A stretch of 64,000 nt of DNA from Tubulanus polymorphus (lineage: Eukaryota; Nemertea; Palaeonemertea; Tubulaniformes; Tubulanidae): assembly GCF_964204645.1 (NCBI RefSeq), contig NC_134026.1, forward strand, positions 12,800,450 through 12,864,449, written 5' to 3'. A program made the translations under genes and the position numbers. The notes beneath the pieces were generated by a model that was given only the letters and a program-made list of their open reading frames with translations, had not been told where the DNA came from and did not search any database. Shown piece after piece: positions 34,386-45,668 of the stretch (within the stretch, counting starts at the first letter, position 1; every line of letters begins with the position of its first letter).

Positions 34386-35344
34386 AATAGATTTCAACCT
34401 TCATGTTATACATTAAATATTCTTAGCCTCCTTGAATGTGCCCTCTATTTTAATCATCATTATCCTTTTTTACGCCTTGGGTAGGTATCCGTAGGTACCC
34501 AGTGGTGGAATTGATGATATTGTGAGCATATACTTTTCCTAATATCAACTAAGAAATGCTCAGAATGCACCTAAATGCATCTCATTTTCAAAGCTTAGAC
34601 CAGACCCCCTTTTTGGTGAATTGCACCTGCGGCCCTTTCTCCAAAAGCTAGATTCTGAATATTTATCTAAATTGCTTAATGGCATTCTTCATTTATTTCA
34701 GGTCTGCCCCCCCCCCTCCGTTCTTACAGCTCTACAAAGTGTCTTCCAGTTTGGATTCGCTTGCCCGATTCCCTGTTATAAATAGCGACATATGCTTCTG
34801 ATTTGCAGTGGTATGTGACAATATAAACCGTAGCGAAAGTGGCTTTTTTGGCTGGAAAGTGGACCATTTATAATAATAATAATAATCAACAGAAATACAA
34901 GAGTAATATTAAATTAAATATTTCTTACCGAGTCTTAGACTGATCTAGCTCTTCAACAATAATGCAACAATCCTGACAAAACTTGCCCCTTTGATAAACT
35001 TTGTGGCTATACAACTAAACCAGAATTCGTGTGATTTTTATATCAGGAAAGTACCCACATTGTTTGAGTAAAAATCACCAGTTTCCCCTGAGATAGGATA
35101 AAACATCAGGATTTCTCTGTATGACTACTGCTTATTCAGGGAAAAGACATTAACAGAAGGACTTATCCAACAGGAACTGAACCACAGAAATGTCATTTCA
35201 GTGCTCAGTAATTACAACAAAGGTAAAATTCAATATATGAAATAAAATAAATATCTCTAAAATAAAACTAATTCTACACATATCTCAAATAACAGAATTA
35301 ACTATAAAAACATTGTTTTGACAGTCAACAAATTAACTTCATCT
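34386..35344. other. Intron sequence between Gypsy fragments
   Basis: Non-coding; an (AAT)n run at about 34871-34888 and a C-run at about 34708. Confidence 0.5.
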
Positions 35345-35700
35345 GTATCTAGCCATCTTTTTAGATTAGTTTCAATGGACCTCTTACTTGGTGACCAAAC
35401 ACCAACTCAAAAGGACTAAAACCCAGAGAATTTTGAACCGCTTCTCACATAGCAAAAAATAGAAATGGTACTGCTTCATCCCAATCTATGTCATGTTGTG
35501 TACTATATGTTCAAAGTATGTTTTTGGGGTTTGGTGGAAACGTTCAAGAGACCCTGAGATTCTGGGTGATGAACACTAGAAATATTTTGTTTAATTCCTA
35601 ACTGATACATAACCTGTTGGAATATATACCTATAATATATATCAGACTGCACCGATGTCGGTACCCCAAACAGTGTTAAAGAATTTAACACTGATTTTTC
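35345..35700 (-). pseudogene. Ty3/Gypsy integrase fragment, broken
   Basis: The minus strand reads LFGVPTSVQSD, FQQVMYQLGIKQNISSVHHP and ESQGLL (the second acidic residue and the catalytic glutamate area), then, after frame changes, SLGFSPFELVFGHQVRGPLK. This is the C-terminal half of a Gypsy integrase core. It lies upstream, in its own sense, of the RT/RNase H fragment, the reverse of the normal pol order, so the two are separate or rearranged pieces. Confidence 0.78.
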
Positions 35701-35870
35701 AAATTTCCATTTGGGAAAATTGAAAAATCACCAATGAAGTACTTGGGAATCTTAAATTCATTTAACTGTGGGAACCATGGTCTGTGATTTCTGGTTCTCA
35801 CCCCGCTTATTCTTTTTCTGAGGAGAAAAACATGTACTTAGAGTATGACCAGATTTTTGGTTTACCTTAA

Positions 35871-36206
35871 GGCGGGCGTAGGTCGGCCTTCGACGGCTTG
35901 CGACTCACTACGACGCGACTCGCTGCGACCGCCAGCGACGAGCGCGTTGCAACGAGCAACTGACCTACGCTACCTTGCGACTGCCAGCGACGGGTTGCGA
36001 CTGCCAGCGGCGCCAGTCGCAATGAGTCACACATGTTCTACTTTCTGCGACGCGACGCGACCGTCGCAACCGATATACGCGCGCTTGCGACTGGGAGCAA
36101 CTAGTCGCACACAGTCGCTGACAATCGCGTCGCATCCGACTTGCGCGGCCACTTGTGACGCAACGCGATGACCACGTCAGGTCGCAAGGCCGACCTACGC
36201 CCGGCT
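35871..36206. mobile_element. TTAA foldback MITE rich in GCGAC repeats, copy 1
   Basis: Ends GGCGGGCGTAGGTCGGCCTT and (reverse complement) AGCCGGGCGTAGGTCGGCCTT, next to TTAA (35867-35870) and TTAG (36207-36210). The interior is GC-rich, with many TGCGACTGCCAGCGAC-like units on one half and their complements on the other. Long open frames in it are by-products of the repeat. Confidence 0.82.
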
Positions 36207-36210
36207 TTAG

Positions 36211-36844
36211 GACCACAGTAGGTAGTACACGTTGCCCTATTGTTATCGTGAAATCCATCACGTCTAACGATTACGTCCGTGTAACGCCACATACGCGTCT
36301 GAAACTTTCACAGTCGCTTATATATGAAACATAGAAGTTTGAGTTCGTATATGGTGAATTTTTGTTACTTGGTTAATTGAATATTGCCGAAATGAAAAAA
36401 TTTAAACTCTTAAGTAGTGCCGCCCCTGTCAAGAAGAAAACCTGTGTTAGTCCGCACTTAAAATAGTGCCACGCATACATTTTTGAAATAGCGATTTACA
36501 TAGGCATATTCTCTGACTTGAAGGCATATTCTTGACTGATGTATTTTGTCGTTTCGTGGTCGAAAGTTGGGTATTTTCTTGGTGTGTGTGTGTGAGTCAG
36601 CGGATTAATTGAAATGTTTACATATTGGTGATATGGACCTCAGGCACTTGAATATGGGCTTTGACCTTGTTGGTAAAAATGATAAAATTTACCGTAATCT
36701 ACGCTAAAACACCACCGGGGTTGCCATCTTAATCATCCATGATGCAACTGTTTTACCCATGATCCAATGCACACCCCTCGTCTAACTATACTATACAGAA
36801 AGGCTGGAAACGATCCTATCTCTGTAATGCTTAAATCTACCCGC
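36211..36844. other. Intron sequence, nothing recognised
   Basis: Non-coding; a GT-rich run GGTGTGTGTGTGTGAG at about 36580. Confidence 0.5.
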
Positions 36845-37650
36845 AATTATTAAATGACATGGTTTCCAGAGCAATGGCTCTTTTACTGTGCAACTGAGCA
36901 TATATTCATACAAATTCATTAAAGCATTATCCATTCTCCAAACTCTACGTAGCTGAATTTTGAAAGAGGGCCTCGTTTAAATTTATATGAGCTTTTTCGC
37001 GAATATCTGATCGCAAAAATATTGGTTTTGAAAAGCCAATCAGAAGGCAAAGACTCCTCTATGATTGGCTTAGCCGCAGAAATCAGCAGGTGTTCACGTG
37101 AACCCCCGGTATCGTCTACCGTTTTACTTCCAGGTTTTATTTTTAGATCTTAATTTGTATTTAAAGATCAATTTCTCTGAAAGCTTTAGTTGATTTGGTT
37201 TTTGGGAGGAATATTTTTATGAGCACTACAGAAAACATCATTGACCATTGTGCAAAGTCCGGAAAAAATAGCTTTTTCTTAAATGGATAGATGACCTTGA
37301 TATGCTAATTAGCCATGTGCTCAAACTACAAATACAATCAAATTCTATTCAGCAAAAAAATATTAAATCCAATTTAATTTTACTTTATTGAACAAATTTC
37401 TGAAAATTCAATTCTATTCCGCATTAAAATCAGTAAGACCAGGGGAAAAGATTTATCTGAGGTATTTTTTCTTGCCAGATCCAGTCCCTGTCTGTGCTAC
37501 TTTTGTATTCTACGATTGATTGTGTAAATTATTAGGTATTGACTCTCAGCTGAGAGTGTATTTTGACAAATTTAACCCACAGAATGCATCATCATTTGCC
37601 ATTTCATGGAAAGCTGACAGGCTGGCCATAGTGCCCCTTGGGGCTCTTGT
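36845..37650 (+). repeat. Dispersed repeat R1, most complete copy
   Basis: Runs from AAATGACATGGTTTCCAGAG to GCCCCTTGGGGCTCTTGTT at 37633-37651. It joins the 5' half seen at 1078 and 60658 to the 3' half seen at 4010. Confidence 0.75.
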
Positions 37651-37659
37651 TGCAGATCG

Positions 37660-38545
37660 CAGTACGTCGAGCAACACTGAAAACTCTCTTACTATTACCA
37701 TAAAGTAAAATGATTAATCGTCATTAATTCTTTGGACTTTCCCGTTAGCAATCCGTTCTTAGAGCCCGATTATGTGTATTTAGTTTTGGCACAGTTATGA
37801 GAGCGTGCGTCAATAACATTAGTTACAGTCCTGTCGGCAATATCACTTTATACACACGGTTTTCACCGTGTATGTATCAGTAATAGATATTGCGCTCTAC
37901 GGAGCGAGTCGCGCGTAGTCTACAATCCACACGCTTGTTTTGTCAAAAAGGTCTTGAATTAGCAGAAGAAACATTATTCACAACTCTTAATATAAAAAAA
38001 TTTTCCTATTGTGAAACCATTAAAAACATTTAAGTTGGTAAACATAATTTTGTCAGTAAGTTGTTTTAAACTCGAATGTGGCCGGTTTAGTTTCAGATTC
38101 GAAATTTTCACAAATATCCCACCCGATTATAAAAGCTTTAACCACCAACGATTAGGTAACTAGCTTGTCAGTAACGTGCCTACGCCCTCATCGTAGTTGT
38201 TTTTAATTGTATCATTCTCCTGGCTCTATCAAGTCATAAATTCCCATAATCATTCTTTCGAACAAGAATGCTAATGAGACTGCTGGAAAATATTCATTCT
38301 GTTCCACTTGGTCGATGGTTAGACTAGCTCCAGGCCCTAAGAGTACAGCTAGCAGCTGGCCTTTGGTTCAGTCTGTGAAAAGCTTCAAAACAATGGTATA
38401 AACACACGGATGTGAAGCTTGTACCCCATGGACTTCATGGTCATTGGCCTATGTCATGGGTTCTTGGCGATTGTGCCGAGAGCAGACTGTATCCGGTGGT
38501 ATGCTAAGTATAACTTGATAGTGTATGGATTTAACATGCACCGAT
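37660..38545 (+). repeat. R2-like fragment joined to repeat R8, copy 2
   Basis: 37690-37930 resembles 16330-16540 (GTTTTGG.GC..GATTAT, GCAATATC, GTATGTATCAGT). 38300-38545 matches R8 at 31960. No coding. Confidence 0.55.
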
Positions 38546-38721
38546 GGCTAAAATGATACCTTCGTTTCACAACCCTTCTAATCGTATCTTAGGCAATATC
38601 AATCCTTACCGCAACGTTTTTGTTGATTTTGTTGATCGAGCTTACATATTTCATGTCTCAGGACCTTGAGTCCTCTAGTTTTCAAACTTGCAGGGATGCT
38701 AACTGCTCCGTTTTGCCTTAA

Positions 38722-39649
38722 CCCTTACAATACCACAACCGTATGGCATACGGTACAAATTGGCAAGCTAGGATACCCGTACCGTATGTGATACGGTATC
38801 GCTTAACCCTTCTTCTAGAAAGGCATATCTATCAGTATCAGCTGGTGCATCTGCATAGAATCCAAGATGGCAACAGCCAGGAAAAAAACAATTTGGCTGG
38901 ATGAAACGGTTCAGTAGCTCGAAGTAACGAATATGACAGCAGCAGTTCAGATGATCAGACTTAGTCAGAAAATAGGTTTATAGTGCCGGCAATAATTTTG
39001 ATGATGAAAATGAAATCAGTGACAATTTTTTTAGACCCTGTTGATACGGTTGTCATGGCAACGGACACCAATAATAATGAAGAACCAGAAACTGTCCCTC
39101 CTCAAGGTCACATATATCCAACTATTTGTCTTATATGTAAGCCCAAAGGTTATCAACACCATGGTATACAATGTATCTGTGTCAAATAGATAGGTAACAA
39201 TTTTCTGAGGCCTGAAATTATACCCCAATGAAACCCCTTACATCCGGCCTTCCGTCCTATCGGTGGAAAAGTGGGTAAATGAGTGGAAAAATAAATTTTT
39301 TAGTTGTTCTATTCTTTTACTACATAAAATAAGGATATATGGCATACTATTTCAGTTGGAATTGAATAGATCATTGCATTTTGCTGGGAAACAGAGCAGT
39401 TTATCTGAAACTTTTTCGTGAATTTTTTTCATGGCGGCCATCTTGGAGTATGTGACCTTGACCTCAAGTTCACTTATACCCACATAATTTATGTATACTT
39501 CGTTGGCCTAAAAGTTATCAACAACATGCTATATAATTTTTCTGTGTCAGATACCTTGGTAACTATTCTATGAAGCCTCAAATATACCCCTATAAACCCT
39601 TAAATTTCCTCCGGTACAGCAGCGGAGACACTATGTGGTATTGAAAGGG
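38722..39649 (+). mobile_element. TTAA element, piggyBac-like, internally deleted
   Basis: Ends CCCTTACAATACCACA and (reverse complement) CCCTTTCAATACCACA, flanked by TTAA at 38718-38721 and 39650-39653. The right 400 bp is an inverted relative of 5009-5410. Short acidic open pieces (FDDENEISDNFF near 38990) could be the remnant of a transposase N-terminus, but no catalytic region is present. The superfamily is inferred from TTAA and the CCC start. Confidence 0.72.
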
Positions 39650-39724
39650 TTAAAGGGCGAATGCCATCAAAATTGTACTTTCTGCGATTTCTTAACCAGA
39701 AGAAACTTCAGTAGAAGAAACTGA

Positions 39725-40440
39725 TGAGAATATAATTATTTCACGTATCTGCCATAGGTATTGTTTCATTTTGATAGCCTGCGATTGTTTTAATTGACAT
39801 TGAAGTGTAAGCGAGCATTCACCAACTCATAAGGCCTCCACGTGCGCTTGAGCGCTAATAATTTTTACACAAGGGCTTGTCATGATTTGATGGGAGGATG
39901 GATGACACCAGTATCCCCATATAAAAAAGAATAGGGATACTGGTGTCATCCATCTTCCATCAAATTGTGACAAGCCCCTGTGCATTTTTAGACTGTTGCA
40001 CATACACATGACTACGTCATGAAGGTTATAAGATGGTAGTGAGTCGATGACGTCATTTTCGTGTCGCCACTTATAACTTGTTGGTGGGAGTTCAGAGGAA
40101 GATTTGTCAAACAAATGAATATTTTAATATTATTAATGCAGAGTGTGAAGTTTCGCTTTTTGGTTTACCTTTGTCAGCGATATGATGTTGGCATTGAGCC
40201 ATTTCATATAAAATCGCGGTATGTTTTTTTATGTGAGCATTTGTTTCATTGGTTCTCGGCTTAAACGACGTATAATCGATGCGATTGAAGACATGGCGAA
40301 CCTCCGTCGATGACATGGTCAACTGAATTAAAATTCTACGAAAAACTGTTTTTGGCAGGAAAATTCTTAGCTCTCGTGTATAAAATTGCAATGACCTCGA
40401 TTGGGGGGCATCGTCCTATGAGCGAATGGGATGGGCTGTT
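39725..40440 (+). repeat. Dispersed repeat R7, copy 1, with an internal long hairpin
   Basis: 39730-39850 matches 59320-59420, and 40160-40440 matches 58915-59160, so the two halves are in the opposite order in the other copy. A perfect-looking hairpin sits between them at 39868-39982. Confidence 0.65.
39868..39982. repeat. Long near-perfect hairpin
   Basis: Arms of about 52-53 bp (39868-39920 and 39931-39982) around a 10-nt A-rich loop, differing at about five positions and one indel. The inner 23 or so base pairs (GGATGGATGACACCAGTATC and on) are almost unbroken. Its transcript from either strand would fold into a long duplex. Confidence 0.85.
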
Positions 40441-40441
40441 T

Positions 40442-41330
40442 AGAGATACATCAATTCAATTCAAATCAATTTATTCATCATAAAAAACAGACAAGTTTGT
40501 TGATGATACATGAATTAAAGGATTACAATATAACACATTTAACATGATAAAATATGGATTATATACATAATGAAAAACCGACGTAATACTTTCAAATGAG
40601 GTTAACGCAAATAACAATTTACATTATCATTATCAATCAGATGTTGACATTACGAGTCGTATTAAAATGACACTACTGTTTAATTAATTATTTAATACAT
40701 TGATTGGTGTATTTCGCCACATTCAGTAAATCACTACCAGTACTTATTTGGTTATTAAAAACAGCTGACAATTCTTCAAGATTATTTATATTTATCATAT
40801 ACATATCACGTTGAATGGAAAATTTATTGCACCTAAACAGGAAATGTTCTTCATTTTCTACTAATTGACAACTTGCACAAAGACGATCGTTGGGCTCTAG
40901 ACCTAAATGTCTCCCTTTTTCAATCATAAGTCCATGCGAAGAAGTCCTCAATTTGCAAACAGATGATCTCATAGAAAAGTTTTTAATACATATTAAGTAT
41001 TTTTCCAGATAGAAGCCTTTTTTGATTTTGTTATAGAAGATGTATCTGCTGTGATTAATGTCGTTAATTTCAGATTTCCAATAGGCTATAAAATGATTTT
41101 GTAATGACACTTTTACCAGGTTAATATTTCCTCTAAAGTTATCCCAAATATGCGAGAGCTGCAATATATACAGAAGTTCTTTAATACCTGACTGATAATT
41201 GTTAGGCTTATCTATATCACCTATACTATCCAGGAATGATATATGTACAAGCGATTCATTTTTTGATGAACTCATAATGGAGCACCAATATATCACGACT
41301 AGCGTATTGAATGGCGGCGCCATGTTTAAG
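40442..41330 (-). pseudogene. 3' end of a LINE: C-terminal zinc motif of ORF2
   Basis: The minus-strand ORF of about 210 codons ends with CASCQLVENEEHFLFRCNKF, the C-x2-C..H..C motif that closes ORF2 of many CR1/Jockey-like LINEs, preceded by SSVCKLRTSSHGLMIEKGRH. After the stop comes a short 3' region and a tail of TTGAATTGAA-type repeats at 40442-40470. The RT and endonuclease are missing: a 5'-truncated copy. Similar in plan to, but not the same family as, the LINE at 49531. Confidence 0.78.
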
Positions 41331-42049
41331 CTGCGCGTGTATCATTGAATAGTGGAATTACAGGGTGGAATTATCTTGATTGTATCCATATGAAGTTTAT
41401 TAAAGGTTAGTGTCAACAAATGGTCCATTACAGTCCCTCTAATTTATGTGGAGAGATGCTCTTAACCTGCAAAACCGTGGTGTGTTTCGTGTTATCATTG
41501 ACCTACGTGGTGACTGACCTTGACCTTGCAGCACGTCCTAGTGTGATGGTTTTCTGACGATTATTAGCTAGTACGGTGCCAGGTATGGCTCGCAGCTGCT
41601 GGTGAATGAGTGCTGACATCAACCCGGTGCATACCGGGAGTGGGCAGGAAAGAGTTAAAAAAGGTACCTACTGTCTGACATTCTACTGAAAAATTCCGGA
41701 TTGATTCACCGCATAGTTTTTTCATAGGGAGCATTTTAGTATATGAATCAATTAAGATGATTGACAGACGTGGGTGCGGTTGTATCAGGTGTTGAAGACG
41801 TTCGATGTAAACAATAATTTCAACCACATGCGCGACGAAAACAGGGACATCGAACTAAGAAGCGCTGAATTTTTTAATTACATGTGATTTGAATAGGCAT
41901 CTGTGCTGGTTTTTCAAAAAGCTGAATCTTAATTGACTCCTCCTATTGCATAGGCCTAAGCCAGGACTTCTGGAATTGAATTGAATTCCACATAGTTATT
42001 CTTATTCGCCTGTAATTTGCGATGAATCTTTTTGAAAATTAGCTTGAAG
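41331..42049. other. Intron sequence, nothing recognised
   Basis: Non-coding; the minus-strand frame 41564-41827 has no recognisable resemblance. Confidence 0.5.
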
Positions 42050-42674
42050 ATTGGGTCTGGCGAGATGTCCACCCCTATTGGAAAAAAAGGTCATTGGTGT
42101 TCAAGTATGGCTGCCATTGGGGTGGCCATCTTGAATTTCTTGTTTGCCGATGCAACCCGCAATTCTTGATGGATTTCCACAAAATTTGGTGTGAGGATCA
42201 GGGTCAAGCTGTCCATGCCTTATGTATATGGAGGTCATCGACCTTCAAATATGGCCACCAGGTCAGCCATCTTGAATTTCTAGCACGGAATCGCCTGCAA
42301 TTCTTGATGCATTTCCAGGATACTAGGTGAAAGAATTTTGGTAGGTGAAATGTCTACTCTTTATTGAAAATTGAGTTCAAGTATGGCCACCATGGTTGCC
42401 ATTCTTCTTGGATTTCTTTTCAGCACGATGCCTACACCAATTCTTGATGCATTTTTTCATGTAATGTGATCTTTGGGGCAGCTAAAATGGGCTTGTCTTT
42501 TCATGTAAAGATATATTAACAGAAAATGAACATTGTCGCCACATAGCTTATACCTCTTAACTATTTTAAAACTTGTTACATCGTTACAATGTAAATCATT
42601 CTGTAAAACATTGAATACTAAATCATTCTTCTTCTACTGCGTCATGAAGGTACAAGGCCCGTGGGCCTCTTGTT
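42050..42674 (+). repeat. Minisatellite-bearing repeat with stem-loop terminus
   Basis: Three imperfect units of about 140 bp (TTCAAGTATGGC.GCCAT..., GCCATCTTGAATTTCT, CAATTCTTGATG.ATTTCCA) at about 42060-42490 are followed by a body related to 12350-12452 and 58790-58910, and the terminus GGCCCGTGGGCCTCTTGTT at 42657-42675. The open frame 42094-42330 is this repeat. Confidence 0.7.
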
Positions 42675-43979
42675 ATCTCTATTTAATGATGTTAGCACCT
42701 GTCAAACATAGTGAAATAATAGTAACATTATATTCATAACAATAAACTGTGCCGCGGCGTAGACACCCTATAGTGGTATTCCCATTATTCAACACACTAG
42801 GGTGGAATTTTTCAAATTTTCAAATTATCTCCAGGACTATAGGGTAATGATTAGTCAGCATTGAAAGGGTTAATGATCGGTTGCGAACAGACACGCGGGT
42901 GGCAACTGTAGTAATGTATATAGGCCTACTGCTGTTGCCGCGCGCGTACGTGGTGAGCACCTTAAGATGTACACTGTGTGATGATTTTTAGTGAGCATTC
43001 ATCGGCGCATTTTAACTGCAATAATTCAGGGGTCGACCCGTATTGCATGAGATGCTGATTGTTATAGAATGAGGATGTGCCACATTGGAAATAGCCATTA
43101 CCTTCCAAAAGATAAAAGGTCGTTCATGGGTTCAAGATCGCTATAAGTGCTCGGAGAATGCTTTTAATTTCTAAAATTTTCTTGGGGGAGGCCCCAAACC
43201 CCCCTAAAATTGCTTCGCACCTTTGGCGCTCGCGAGTTCTGATGGCTGCGCCTTTACCTTGTTCGCCTGTGTGAATCTACAAAGAAACTGCGGATTTCAA
43301 AGTTAGGCGTTCTCGCAGTTTCATTGGCTATCGTGTTGAATATACCATTATGGAAATTATAGGATGGGAAGGATTGGGCAATTACTCAATACTTTGTAGG
43401 GAAGTTAGATATGGCCTCTGCGCTGACACTATTTTGTTATTGAACCAGATCGTTACATTGAAATAAACTAAACTAAAAACGCAATAATACCTTTATAGAA
43501 CAAATAATCAATTTATTTTCACAATTCCTCAAAGAATTTTTCAGGATGTCGGGAAAATAGGACTACTTTTGCTGTGGGAAATGTCCGTTAAATGGTAATA
43601 GACAACATCACAGAAACCCTGGAAACATGTATTTGTTTTCACTGATGACATCTCATGCATCCACTCACTACTAAACTCTCTCCTACCATATGGACTCTAT
43701 GGTCCTCTTGTTTTGTCATTAGTCAATGCTGGAAAATGGGCCTCAGATGCGTCAAAAACCCCTTGAAATTTCAAAATATTTTGGGGAGAGGGCCCAAAAC
43801 AAGTCTTAGCCGGGACTATGCAACTGAACCCAGGCACTTATTGATCTTAAACTTGACCAGGGGAGCCTCTAAAATATCACCATTGACCCCCAACTTTCTA
43901 GCAATAGGTTAGTTTAGTGAGAAATAACCAAAGTTTGATTTGATTTGGCTTAAACCAGAACTTATGATTATTACATGCA
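42675..43979. other. Repeat fragments, no gene
   Basis: A TTAA-element end (CATTGAAAGGGTTAA) stops at 42873. 43078-43210 matches 17385-17520. A stem-loop end, CCATATGGACTCTATGGTCC followed by TCTTGTTTT, is at 43686-43713. Confidence 0.55.
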
Positions 43980-44372
43980 TTCTGAGGCTTTTTGGTTTAC
44001 CTTTGTTAGCCATATTGAAGTTGGCATTGAGCCAAATATGTAAAATCGCAGTACGTTTTTAGGCCAGTGGTAGGCTGAGCCTATTACTATACAAATGGAG
44101 CAAATTTAAATATCATGTTTTCCAGAGTAAAGGCTCTTTGACTGTGCAACTGAGCATATATTCTTACTAATCATTCATCAAAGCATTATCCATTCTCCAA
44201 CCCCTATGAAGCTGAATTTTGAAAGAGGGCCTTGTCAAAATTTGTATGACCTTTTTCGCGAAAATCTGATCACAAAAATATCTGTTTAAAAAGCCAATCA
44301 GAAAGCAAAGACTCCTCTATGATTGGCTTAGTCGCAGAGATCAGCAGGTGTTCACGTGAACGATATACGATT
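43980..44372 (+). repeat. Fragments of R7 and R1 in tandem
   Basis: 43985-44065 matches the R7 start (TTTACCTTTGT.AGC.ATAT, GTTGGCATTGAGCC). 44090-44372 is the 5' half of R1, ending at GTGTTCACGTGAAC where R2 begins. Confidence 0.65.
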
Positions 44373-44384
44373 GAATAGGTTGAT

Positions 44385-45236
44385 ATTCATCATTTCTTGC
44401 GCAAATACTGATACTTAAGGCGTATGGTATAACAATTTAATGTGTGCGATGTGTTCAATAATTCATCTAGTTTTGATATTCCATGCATAAGGTAACATTG
44501 CATCAAGATATCTAACGAAAATGTGGTTTTAAAATGCAGAAATTTACTTACGTGTTCGCCACACGGCTGATTTACTGATAGCATCGGATTTTTAGAGATG
44601 AGTCTGATATATACACGACTGGAATACTTGTTTAATCATCATTAACTGAAGTATTAGCGATCCGTTTTGGAGCTTGATTATGAGTATTAGTTTGTTAACT
44701 ACGGCACAGTGATGAGCGTTCGCGTTGAAAACAGTCGTGTACAGTCGCGTAGGCAATATCGCAATATACTCTCGTGTTCAATGTCGTGAAATTATTAAAA
44801 ACGATGTCAATCGATAAACTTTGTTTCATCAGTAACCGGCACTGGCCTCAAATTTGAAGAACTTGTAGAGCTTCTGTAATGATTGGTCCATATATGATAA
44901 TGAAAAACCTCCAATGAAACCCAGGCCTTCACCAAGTTTGTACCGTATCTTAGCGGGTCACTCATAGTTTTAGTTGTTTCAGGTCGTTCAAGGGATGTAT
45001 TAGAATTTTGAACATTTGTTCTGACAAAAGGCCCATAATCAATTATTGGAATATATCATTCTCCTGTAGTCAGTTATCATCAAAAGTTCACACTGACCAA
45101 AATTGAGTCCTTTTCATATATTTTTTTCTTGTTTAATTGTCAATAAAATGAATTTTTGCGTACCAGTAGGCTACTTGACAGATTTTTAACTTCCCCACAC
45201 CAGTTTGGCGAGCCACTGGACCATTGGTCCTTTATT
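44385..45236 (+). repeat. Dispersed repeat R2, copy 2 (no hAT insert)
   Basis: Matches the 15130-16968 copy and has GATGTGTTCAATAATTCATC where the other copy is split by the hAT element. Ends GGACCATTGGTCC plus TTTAT at 45218-45235, just before the next aminopeptidase exon. Confidence 0.78.
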
Positions 45237-45261
45237 AACAATTATGGTGGTCTCTTTTCAG

Positions 45262-45386
45262 CGGTGGTATATCTCTTAAAATGAGTAAAGACATGGATAA
45301 AATGCGAGCTGATATGGGTGGTGGAGCATGTGTTGTTGGAGCATTTCTTTCATTAGCTAAATTGAAAGTACCCATTAATGTAAAAG
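45262..45386 (+). CDS. LAP3: Leucine aminopeptidase (M17), exon with catalytic lysine and zinc aspartate
   Basis: Starts by completing the FDSGG signature and reads [20 protein letters not shown], then [16 protein letters not shown]. It contains the catalytic lysine of SGGISLK and the zinc-binding aspartate of ADMGG. Family members usually have DMGGAA; here it is DMGGG. The acceptor is tctcttttcag and the donor gtagga. The exon is 125 nt and leaves one g. The remaining ligands (the NTDAEGR motif) and the C-terminus are not in the window, so the next intron exceeds 18 kb or the gene ends elsewhere. Confidence 0.93.
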
Positions 45387-45486
45387 GTAGGAACAATGCA
45401 GCATAACAATGTCATGTTAACAATTCTTATTGCATGTACTGTAGCACCACTCACCAAACAACTAAGTGTGTCCACTATTATGGTTA
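45387..45486 (+). other. Start of the next aminopeptidase intron
   Basis: Begins at the gtagga donor. Down to 64000 I find no further aminopeptidase exon: the conserved LCENMPSG-like and NTDAEGR-like segments are absent. Confidence 0.6.
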
Positions 45487-45668
45487 CTTATACCTTGGAG
45501 TAATCATTTGACTGGAGAGAGCTCGCCTATTCATTTCGCGCAGCGTATCATAGTTGCAGTCAATCATCGCGCACCTGCTACACAGTGGGCGGGGATTCCA
45601 CTTCGGCAATTTCCGTCAGCACTCGGCGTAACTCGGCGCTTAGCAACTAGTAAATAACACTGGACAAA

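Noticed and set aside
35845-36292. Overlapping long open frames on both strands in GC-rich DNA
   Set aside because: They are translations of the GCGAC repeat units of a foldback MITE; no family resemblance and no splice context.
41564-41827. 87-codon minus-strand ORF
   Set aside because: No recognisable domain, no start or splice context, and composition like the surrounding non-coding DNA.
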